From Akanthomyces muscarius (taxonomy: Eukaryota; Ascomycota; Sordariomycetes; Hypocreales; Cordycipitaceae), in NCBI RefSeq assembly GCF_028009165.1, contig NC_079246.1:806001-870000 (forward strand): a stretch of 64,000 nucleotides of DNA. Reading direction: 5' to 3'. A program made the translations under genes and the position numbers. Positions 10,786 to 20,233 of the stretch are shown here, in pieces; positions within the stretch are counted from its first letter, which is position 1; each line of letters starts with the position of its first letter. Below the pieces are notes generated by a model that made no database searches, was not told the origin of the DNA, and saw nothing but the letters and a program-made list of their open reading frames with translations.

Positions 10786-12764
10786 TCACAATCCTGCCTC
10801 GCACAACGGACCGTACAATGCGCCGCCAGTGACTTCCGCCCACGCATCGTTACCCACGCACCGCCAGCACCAGAAAACATTATCCGGGTCGTACTTTTGC
10901 TTGACAGACAGAAGGAACCTGTAATTATCCTCGCCGAACCAGTCATTGCGCCAGTCCGGATCCCACGGATCAGCCTCGTTGCCGTAGGTGCCCATGCCGG
11001 GGGTGAGCTCCTTGAGCGCCTTGAGTTTCTTGTCCGTGAGGTCCCTCTTGACCTGCGCAATCTCCTGGTATCCGGAATTGTCGGGCCAAAAGTCAATCTG
11101 CTGCGCGAGCACGTACGTCTTGCGCCATGCGGGGTTGACGGCGGTGAGTGGCTGCGGCTCGAGCACCTTGCCGCCCGCGACGAGGTTAAACAGCGTCGCC
11201 GAGTATGTCGCTGTTTCGGCGCCCTGACCGGCGATGAGCGTCTCAACAAGACTGCTCAACTTCTTGGGTGAAGACTGTAGCGACGCTTTGTCGAGGAATC
11301 GCGACGCCATGATGGGTCTGTTCTGGCCCGGAGTTCCGTCGTGTGTGGCCGTATACCATGAAAGAAAGGAAGGGTGCTGTGTAAACGTAGACTTGACAGA
11401 AAGTGAGGTTCCATTGAGCCCGATCAGTTTTTCAACAATTCTTTGGTTCATGACCCCCTTGGCCCTTTCCACTACGCTGGTGGAGTTGCTTTTGAGCAGC
11501 TTTGCAAAGCTATGAGTGTAAGCCAGAGGGCCAGCTATGCGGCTGAGGATGGCACTACCAGAGAATCCTTCCTCTACTACCTCAGGATACCCAGAAAGAA
11601 TATCCCCGGTGGCATTCACCAACGCTGAGGAGTCGTCGATTGCAGCGATCACAAGATCATGGCCTAGCACTGGGTGATCTTTGTAGGCCTTGATTGTCGC
11701 CGAGGTGACGATTCCGTATGTGCCGCCGCCGCCACCACGGAGGGCCGCAAATAGATCTTGGTTCTGACAAGCATTTGCAGTGACGGTTTCCCCGGATGCT
11801 AGAACAGCCTGCCACTCAAGAACATTGTCCGCTCCAAGTCCAAATTCGTGGCTCAATGGACCGTGGCCTCCACCTTGAAGGTAGCCCCCGATCGTACCAA
11901 CAGTCTATGCAGAGTTAGCATCCATACCAATTTTTATTTCATGTCTTTCAAAAAAGAAAAACCGCTCATTTCGTTGCATACCGAATCTCCTCCTCCCACA
12001 ACAATGCTTCCGTGATCGTGAGCAAACTTGTAAAGGTCGTCCCAAACGTATCCACCTCCAATACGGATGGCTCGGCCGGTGTAGTTGGCGTGGCAAGACT
12101 TATCTGAAGGCTTGTAGCTTTCTTGATAGTGCAAACCTTCATTGATGTATTTGACCCAGATGGATAAGCTGCCGTAACCTTGCGATCTTTGTCTCATGAT
12201 TAGCCACTGTTCGTCGCTCAAGTGCAAGCCACACATACCGATAAGCAATATCGTGGCCTGTGTTCTTGATCACCAGTCTGATATTGTAATCTTTCGCAAA
12301 CTCGATTGCAGCCGCGACATGCTGCGCGCTGGTTGCGTTGACAGTATACGCTGGAAAGTTGCCGAGGTCGCATTGAGGATAGTGTTGAAAGCCGAGAGAC
12401 GCGTTAATCGGAGCGCAAGCTTCGATGAGCGGATAGCTGTAGCCTGTTGGAAATTCTGCCAGCCAAGCGTTGTCAGACCAGTTGAGCGCGATGTCTTGAC
12501 ATTTTTCACCGTCGTGGCCCATGCCTTGGTAGCATGATTTGGCAATGGGTTCGTTGCGAATTAGCTTTCCCGCAATTGTGGAATTGAACTCGCTCCAAGT
12601 CGGCTCGGAGGGCCAACAGTCGTCCAGTGGCGTCTTAAAGAGCAGGCAATCAGTGTTGGAGAAAAAAAAATGAAACGCTAAATCGGCAGGCAGCTACTTA
12701 CGCATTTGCATTTGGCGCTCGCCAATGGTAATACAACGAGAAAAATGTATCTCAGAAGGTGCAT
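10786..12764 (-). CDS. Secreted FAD-linked oxidoreductase, BBE/VAO family (isoamyl-alcohol-oxidase-like)
   Basis: Four exons on the minus strand: 12702-12764, 12239-12633, 11982-12186 and 10786-11904. Introns are 68, 52 and 77 bp, and the product is 593 residues. Exon 1 is a signal peptide (MHLLRYIFLVVLPLASA) followed by CKC; exon 2 opens TPLDDCWPSEPTW, the typical N-terminus of fungal MreA/ZEB1-like oxidases. The FAD-binding PCMH domain has VIKNTGHD with the flavin-linking His148, then GTIGGYLQGGGHGPLS. That second position has no Cys, so bicovalent flavinylation is unlikely. The C-terminal BBE motif YRFLLSVKQKYDPDNVFWCW is present. Such enzymes oxidise alcohols or cyclise secondary metabolites outside the cell or in the secretory route. 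The upstream gene on the same strand is a Zn2Cys6 regulator. No biosynthetic backbone gene is nearby. Confidence 0.93.
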
Positions 12765-12837
12765 CTCGAATTTTTTTCGAGTGTGGTAACTGTCTGCTTT
12801 ATTTCAAAACTCGATGAACACTAGAGAAATGAGCGCT

Positions 12838-12846
12838 CCTTATATG
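12838..12846 (-). promoter_or_regulatory. TATA-like box of the FAD oxidase gene
   Basis: On the minus strand the sequence reads CATATAAGG, about 75 nt upstream of the oxidase ATG at 12764, a usual distance for a fungal core promoter. Confidence 0.45.
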
Positions 12847-13113
12847 CCAGCCTTCTGACCAATGCCCAATGCTCTCATGGCGTCTCTTCAATTACAAAGC
12901 ACATTGCTTTTAAAACGTGTTCACTCAAGCCAGGATATGAGTTGCATAGGGCTCTGCCACGAAACGATCGCTTGCAAACCGAAGCTTGAGAGTAGGCTTG
13001 CATTGTTTTCTTTCCTCTTAGGTAGCGATTAGTGCGAGTGACGTCTCCTATCTCCGCCATTGTTGAATGGAGGATCCAGCGAGCCTCAATCGCGCCCCTG
13101 TCTACCGAGCTTT

Positions 13114-13126
13114 CGGATCGAATCCG
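13114..13126. promoter_or_regulatory. Inverted CGG-N7-CCG site (candidate Zn2Cys6 operator)
   Basis: The sequence CGGATCGAATCCG is an inverted repeat of CGGAT around CGA. Inverted CGG triplets with a fixed spacer are the usual target of dimeric Zn2Cys6 proteins. It lies about 350 bp upstream of the FAD oxidase start, beside a Zn2Cys6 gene. Chance occurrence cannot be excluded for so short a motif. Confidence 0.4.
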
Positions 13127-13260
13127 AGGCGGGCACAAAGCTCTTGCCAGGTCAAGGTACTATTCGCTGGTTTTCTTACGCGTCCGATCGCCGTAGGATT
13201 TGGCGCTCGGAATTCACGGCGAGTGAACTGGGCTCGGGTCTTCATCGGCATCAACCCAAT

Positions 13261-13281
13261 TTGGCAAAGACGCTTTGCCAA
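13261..13281. promoter_or_regulatory. Perfect 9-bp inverted repeat with 3-nt centre
   Basis: TTGGCAAAG-ACG-CTTTGCCAA is a perfect palindrome around a 3-nt centre, about 500 bp upstream of the FAD oxidase ATG. It could bind a dimeric regulator or form a hairpin; there is no T-tract to suggest a terminator, and the function is unknown. Confidence 0.4.
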
Positions 13282-13942
13282 GCCGCTAGTCCTCACCAAG
13301 AATCACGGAGATCCGCAGAACGACTGAATCACTAATAAAGTTGTGCTTCGTCGATGGCGTTGGTGTGAGTGACCATCGTTAAAATGTCAAGCCCACAGGC
13401 TTGTCAGGGGAGGTTCACGTGGGTGGTATGGCTGCCGAAAATTGGCTAGAGAAGAAATCATTAGGGTATAGGGTCATGGACGAGGGTAAATTCACTACCA
13501 ATGTGGCTGATATTATCGACAGGCAGGACACTCACTGCCTGTCGGTTTCCGTCTGCCACTAAATTGTCACTTCATTCAGACCCAAGGAATTTGCCGCTGG
13601 AGAAATTATCCTGTATCATTTTTCTCATGAACACGAATGATGTCTTCGTAGCAAAGGTAGTTAGTATGCAGAGGCTATCATCAGGGCCGTTCAATGGCTG
13701 CGTATAAAACGCACTGAACCGGTTAACTTTTTTTTCTAATTCTGAAAAGACACCAAGGCCTATAGTCACCATTGGGATCGCCCTTCCTTCGTGAATGCTC
13801 TGCCAGCTGCCAACTGCTGGTCTGCTGGTCCAGCTTCTGAACGGTTTACTCCTGGTGCTCGTAGAGTTTCTCGCAGATGCCAGCATCAACGCACTGGCAT
13901 GGTGTCGTTCATCTTCTTCCGACCTAGTATTCTGTTATGTAA

Positions 13943-15669
13943 CTATGCTTCCATTCGGCTAGTATCAACGGCTATTTGGGTAGGGAAAACGTATGCCTGA
14001 TTGAAAGATGCATCCCAATGCACCTCACCAGAAGACCAGAATTTCTCGAGAACAGTTCTTGCAGCAGAAGGTACACATATGCCAATGAAGAAACTCAGAT
14101 GCGATAGCTCCCCGGCGACTAAAGTACGCATTGCGTCATCGCCTTGCGCAGCTGCCACACCCAACACCATGAGCGGCCAGAACATAAACCTTTTGACTCT
14201 TGGATATAGAACCGCTGTTTTGAGACGTGCTTGTAAGCAAGTGGCAAGCATTTCGCTGTGGACATTGAGCTCTGTCGTGCAAACAAGCACCGACAGGCTC
14301 TGCATGGACGAGATGCAGTACATTGCCGCCGCAGACTGATACATTGCACCTAAAAGCTCCCAGTCTGGCTTGCACGTGGGCTTGGAGGCAGACCAGTCCG
14401 AGGGGGGGAATAGATCGATAGACTGCAAGACTGTGACTGCCTCATCATGAAGACTCTCTGCGGCCAACGCTCCGAGCCGCGCGGCACGGTGTCGGAGGTG
14501 GTTGATGCTGGCTATCGCAGAAAATAAGCTCGATGGGCATGCTGAGAATATAAATGTTCAGCTATCGAATTGTCTCGCTAGATCTCTGAGGCAGCTCACT
14601 TGCGTCTCGGTTATCAAGAGGTCGTGCGCAGGAGCTGATGTGTTCGCGAAAACCGCGGTGCTGTGGCAAGTGAGCTTAGTTTTGTTTCTTCCTCTTTTTC
14701 ACGTGAGGCTAAGCGTCAAAAATTGACAAGACGTACGACATGAAGCAAATGAGCAAGGAATCAAGATGTTCCGCCCGTGCGACTTCGGCGATACCGTCCC
14801 GCAGGCGGATAATGCAAAAGATGGCCTCGAGATGGCATCGGGGGTCGAGAGATGTGCCATGTTGGGCCTTTTCGGAAGCATTGTTAGTATAAAGTTGCGA
14901 TGACAATACATACACTCAACGAAATCGAGGATACGTACATCTGCGAGCAGGAGAGTCATGATACCAGCTAAAATGAAGTTGTTGGGCTGGCTCTGCTGGG
15001 CCTGGATGGACTCAGTAAGTGATTGAATGACACGGCCGCGGTATTCCCAATAGCTTTTGGCCAGGGATTCCCGCTGGTACCTGTCGGTCGTTCGATTGAT
15101 CCTGTGGCCCAGCGTTATGCCGATGAGCGAGAACCGCACGTAGTCGGGACATTGAATTCCGTTTTGCACATGCGAGGGGTAAGGAGGCAAGAGCCAGGCA
15201 TTTGTGCCCATTTCCTCCATAGGGAGCATTTCGGAGTACATTCGAGTGTTGTCTGTGGGTCTTAGCGGCCTTGCAACATTTCAAGCTGGTTCAAATACGT
15301 ACAGTATTCCACGGCTTCGAACAACTGTCTTTCATCTGGCATCATAGGAAGCTGCTGCAGGTTGATGCTTATCGAATCGTCCGAGGAGGCAGAAAACGTA
15401 CTTTCCGTGGTAATTACTCTTGTCACCGTCGGCTTCAGCCTGTCCGAGAACTGTCGACTTCTTTCTGGCTCTGATGAGTGTCTGGCCTTGCGTATTCTCG
15501 AAGCGACTTTCCCTGTTGTAAGCCATTTCAAGCGCCTTGGCTTCGAAGCGCCATACTCAGGGCAATCGACGCCATCTCTCCTACACCTGTTGCAGGCGGG
15601 CAGAGTGAAGTCACATACGAGACAACGTCGACGACACTCCCAGCAATGCTGTTTCGGCTTTAATTCCAT
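13943..15669 (-). CDS. Zn(II)2Cys6 transcription factor with fungal-specific C-terminal domain
   Basis: Exon model: 15303-15669, 14939-15252, 14733-14867, 14600-14660, 13943-14541; all phases close and give 491 residues. The N-terminus holds CX2CX6CX6CX2CX6C (Cys9, 12, 19, 26, 29, 36), then RRDGVDCPEYG and a basic linker. The middle region (AVEYYNTRMYSEMLP, across intron 1; HLEAIFCIIRLRDG in exon 3; CPSSLFSAIASINHLR across intron 4) matches the fungal-specific transcription factor domain of such regulators. The third intron needs a non-consensus donor (GTCTTG at 14732). The neighbouring canonical donor GTACGT at 14736 breaks the frame with every acceptor I tried. This makes exon 4 the weakest part, and partial decay is possible. 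The downstream FAD oxidase is a plausible target. Confidence 0.82.
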
Positions 15670-18397
15670 CAGCCCGTTAGGAGCTTCTGAATGCGGCAGC
15701 TAGATGTCTGAAAAACCTTTGAGAGAAGGGAAGGTGCATGAGTTGTAGAAATGCGGCGACCGAGTGATGTTGCTATTGGTCCGCTGCGGTGATCACTAGA
15801 GCCTTGTGCTTATAACTACCAGTTGGTCTGGCCGTTGTTCTCAACGGGTGCCGGCGTAATTTATAGTAGAAAGGGAGCCCGTAAAAGTCCCGTCTCGATC
15901 AAATGCTGTGGCTAGCCAACAGAAAAGTAGCACGAATCGAAAGGCGCAAGTAGCCAGCTTGAGCAACATTGATGTACTGATTTGCCATACATTAAATTTT
16001 GTTCTTCTTCGTCGCCGATTCTTGTCACTACCTGCAGGTTTGCTCCTTTCCACCGTGCCTCCATTAGCTCCGCACCGCAACAACTGGTGGTGTGCTTTTC
16101 ATCCCTGTCATGGTCGACGATGCCCAATGCGCAGGAAGCTGCCAGACTGAAGCGGGCGTCTAGTGCAAAACCAGGCTTGGGGGCCAAGTCCAAAGATGCG
16201 ATAGTACTAAAAATGTATTTGTCCATAGAATTGCCATGGGTATAATCACGGGCCGCTTGCTTAGCGTCGGCTGCTTGCCATTGGGGGCCTGTACTACCTG
16301 AACTCATTATCACGAGTGCCGTCAGTCTCTCCCAGGAGCAGCATGTTCGCGGCCATAATTACCCCTCTCTTTGGTTCAATTTCAAGTGCCATTGATTTTG
16401 TGAATCAGTATTGCGCAATCAGTACCACCTCGTGCTTTTTACTCTGCGTAGTATTACCAGTGGACCTCGCAGGCGTATGGCTTTCACGACAATCATCACG
16501 ACGTAGCCAAGTCCTACGCGCCACTTTCTACACAAACTAGATGCCGTGAGCCTGTTTTTCTATACCGGTCACGCGTCCTCTTTTCTAGCTCATACGTATT
16601 ATGTGAAGGGCCGCTGCGTTCGTTGTCGTCACACAGGCCAACTCGTTGTCCCACACTTAACAGCATCTCCCTTCTCATAGAGCAGAATCGTCTTGGCTTG
16701 TATGACTGCGGCATTCAGGCTCATTGTTTGCCTGGCGTCGTATTCATGGGGTTTGCTGCTCACCACTGCCGACAGATGCCGTGGTAATTGTACAGTTCTC
16801 TCTCAGAGCCACAGGCTTCACTAATCTGGCAGCGATGTTACTCGATAGAAACCAAGTATTGCCAAACATGTAGTATGATGTGCCGCGAAGCTTTCAAGTT
16901 GTGAGTGGGTGACCACCAACTTTGCAGAGGCCACGACCTCTCTCGACATGCGGTGTGCTTGACCACTGAGCAGTTAACGCAAATCGCAAACAACAGATGA
17001 TACACAACAATTACATATTCTCTGAGCGACCAGCCACGTAAATTGCAAATGAACGAGGGTAAAATCTCCTACTAAAATCACCCTGGACCTCTGTCGTTCC
17101 GAACAGCAGGCAAGAGAGCCCTAAGCGCTGGTGAGCTTTGGTGAAGGTAGCCTACGCTTATTAGTGCAGCGCCAACTGTAGCAGGCACTCTCCCCAACCA
17201 TTCAGCAGAGAATATTTCTACTTTATCCTGAGAGAATATCTGTAAGAGGCCTGTAAGAAGGACGCCGTCTTCAGATAATTAATTTCCGTCTCTGTTCTGT
17301 TGTTGAGGAAGGCAACACGCAGCTAAAAGCTAAAGCGCGGGAGGGCCGCGACCACAGACGGGGAAGCGGTACTTCTTTTCTTTAGAAATTCCTTCGCTTC
17401 TCTATAATCCTACTTTCCGCGTCCATAGACAAACCACCCCGCCTGGTAGAACACTTCAGTACGAGAGCAGATTTACCGCGACATCAACAAGCTATGCCAA
17501 TCACAACATAAAGGCGAGCAACGATAAGGCTAGCTGGAGCAAAACAATCGCCAGAAGCCTCCATAGCACTGCCACTGCGCAGTGGGCTCCTCTGGAGTCA
17601 CAAGGCTTGCTAAAAATGCCTTGCTCGGTTTGGGTTCAATCCTCTGGGGCCTCACACGGATCGCTTCCCCGGTGCCCAGTCGCGCTGAGCTGCTCCAGTG
17701 AAACGAAACCCCTAACGTAGGGCAGCAGATAAATTACGCCAACAAGGCTCGCCGCCTTGCAGATGCTGGGAGCGCCGAGTGCGAACCACAGGCTGGTTGT
17801 CGCCTGACCAAGCCCTGGCCCACGCTGCTGTTGCTCGGTAATGGCCAGCCACCCAGCCAAAACGCGTTGAAAACCATAACTTTTCGCAGGGCATCAAATT
17901 GCAAGCGGTCAGCACCTCCTTGGTTTCTTCAAGCGAGGCAGAGCTCGTAAAGAGGCAGTTGACCGATCAATAGCTGCTTCCTCGTAGTGGATGACCGATG
18001 GAGAGTGTGCACTAGTTAGTGGCGCGGGCCAGCGACTGGAAACGCCAGCTGTTCACGAGAGAACACGACTAAGGCCACAACAGACCGTGGATGCGTAAAC
18101 AAGGGATGGGAAGTTGTGCTGCCTGAATACTCTGCACGGTGCCTGATTGGTGGCATTGTCGTCACCGCAACAACTCACGCAGTCGCACACAACGCCAGCA
18201 ACAAGCCCGCTCGGGTTTTCGGACGCAGGCTTGTACAAAATGGCTGAATGAGCTTGCTAGCAGAGCGGCGTGCTGCCGCAAAGTGTCTCAGAGTGGCCAG
18301 CCTTTTGCCACCCATCACACCACACCAGCTGCGCCTGCAGAATGGCATCGGCTCTCTCGTCCCGACCCCATTGACAGCCTGTCAGGGCCGTCCAGTA
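15670..18397. other. Gene-free stretch left of the transposon
   Basis: These 2.7 kb contain the promoter of the Zn2Cys6 gene at the left end. The rest has only short frames without domains. Base composition is ordinary, unlike the AT-rich element to the right, so this stretch is not RIP-saturated. No gene is supported. Confidence 0.45.
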
Positions 18398-18441
18398 ACT
18401 AACGTCGGCCACCCACTTTCAGGTCACCCCCAGATACGGGT
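18398..18441 (+). repeat. Left terminal inverted repeat
   Basis: Begins ACTAACGTCGGCCACCCACT and continues to CAGATACGGGT. It matches the right repeat with one difference (A18421 against G on the other arm). The next mismatch inward (18442) is a C-to-T type change. Confidence 0.92.
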
Positions 18442-20189
18442 TAGTATAACACATCATAAGCTTATAGCTAAAAAGCCTCATAATAAAACAGATTAAATAT
18501 ATATAAATAAAATAAACCTATTACGCACTATTATAGCCTATAAGGAGCTTAAATTTATTAATATTAATTATTAGCTAGTCCTTAGTGCTAAGTAATTACT
18601 TATTTAGCTAGTAGTGTATATTTTTAACCTTAATAACTTAAATAAACTATAAATTAGGATTTAGATTAACTTTTACGTGTTTTTAAGGCTTCTAGATATT
18701 AACCTGTACCTTAAGTTATACTATCTAGGCTTTTTAAATAGTAATAGTACTAGCTTAGCTACTTAATTACTTTTAGATCTTCCTCTACGCTAGCTAAGTA
18801 TTATAGGCGCTACTTTTAGGTATAATAAAGTTATTAAGAAGCCGCTTTAATTAATGCCTATTAGAAGGTATTATAATATTAAGATTAGTGGTTTTTTAAG
18901 TCTTTTTTAGCGTTATAGGTATAACTGCTAATACCTTAATAAGTAATAAACGGCTTATTAATAGCTTCGCCCTATTAACTAGCTATATTTTAGAGCTAAA
19001 CTAGCCTATAAGGATGTTATTTTTTATAATTCTTTATTTTCTAGTCACTATATAACACTTAAGAAAAATTCTCTTTTTAATTAGTGAAGAATTATAGTTA
19101 TTAAGGTACTTTAAAAGCTTAGTATAATAGAACCTCTTTATAGGGCTAAAAATAGCTATATTAAGAGACTAGAGGATATAAGAGCTATAATAAGATAGGA
19201 AAAGAAGAATAATATTATTAAAATAATATTTCTTAAAGAATTTAGTTATATAATAACTATTATAGCTATTAATAATAAGAAGTTAGTGTTTATTACCTTC
19301 TAGCTTTATTTAGGGTAAAAAGATATCTCTAAGCTAATTAAGTGTAATCTTATTATTTATCTAGCCTTAAGAGGATACCTAGAAGTGCTAATTCTAATAT
19401 TTTTAAAGCTTTAAGGGAAACTATTATTATTAAACAGTCTAGCCTTTAAAAATAATAAGCAGTTTAAATAGCTTATTAGTAGTTAAGATATACTCTATAA
19501 TTATACTCTAAAAGCGTTACCTAGATTATTTCTTTATTATAAATTTCTTTATTAATAATCCTAATACTAGGCTATTCTTTTAGACCCCTATTATAAGCCC
19601 TATTTTGTCTATATTATACTAATTCTCTTACTAAATTTATTTAATAGCTAGTATCTTAAGGATAGTAAAGAATTTCTAAATAGTGTTAGTTAAGGCGCTA
19701 TTTATATATTAAAAATTAAACCTCTTATCTCTTAATATCTTCACTTCTAGGTTTTAAAGTAAAAAGCTATCTAACTAGTTCTTCCTAAAAGGTCTTATAT
19801 CGCTATTCTAAAAGGCAACTTATTAGGCAAGTTGCCTAACCTACTTATATAAAGGAGGGTTACTAGTAATATCTTATATTAGGATCTATTTAATAAGATG
19901 CCTTTCCTAAGTACTAGAAAGGCGTTATAATGACTTAAAAGCCTGTTTCTATAGTGCCTAGCTATTTAATCGAGCTTATAGTGTTAACTAGGGCACTATC
20001 TACTTCTTCGCCACTTGCTAGCCACTTATACCACTAAAAACGTCCTAAACTATATTTTAAAGCTATTATTTAGTATATTAACCTATAATAGATATAATAA
20101 TAAAATTTAAGGCAATAATAATAATTGTGGATAGAGAAAACGCGTAACTAGTAATGAAGGTTTACTGGTGCTAGGGCAGGCACGACGTG

Positions 20190-20233
20190 ACCCGTATCTG
20201 GGGGTGACCCGAAAGTGGGTGGCCGACGTTAGT
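20190..20233 (-). repeat. Right terminal inverted repeat
   Basis: The reverse complement begins ACTAACGTCGGCCACCCACT and is 43/44 identical to the left arm. The arm is GC-rich and keeps its CpA sites, unlike the element interior. Confidence 0.92.

Larger units (their letters stand above)
12765..13942. other. Promoter region of the FAD oxidase gene and 3' region of the Zn2Cys6 gene
   Basis: This 1.2-kb spacer separates two head-to-tail minus-strand genes. It carries a TATA-like box and two palindromes listed separately. The frame at 13572-13889 (minus) has no domain and is not called. Confidence 0.5.
18398..20233 (+). mobile_element. RIP-degraded Fot1/Pot2-like DNA transposon (Tc1/mariner, pogo branch)
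   Basis: The 1,836-bp element is bounded by 44-bp inverted repeats and a TA duplication (18396-18397 and 20234-20235). Size, repeat length and TA target agree with what I recall for Fot1 and Pot2 (about 1.9 kb, 43-44 bp repeats). The interior, about 18445 to 20105, is extremely AT-rich, crowded with TpA and nearly without CpA or TpG, the signature of repeat-induced point mutation. One plus-strand frame in the middle (around 19140-19500) can still be followed. Its stops are TAG or TAA, as expected from CAG, CAA or TGG after RIP, and it may be the remnant of the DDE transposase. The element is certainly not autonomous now. Confidence 0.85.

Noticed and set aside
17625..17660. T-arm-like GGGTTCAATCC
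   Set aside because: The 5' half does not pair with the following GGGGCC, so no cloverleaf forms.
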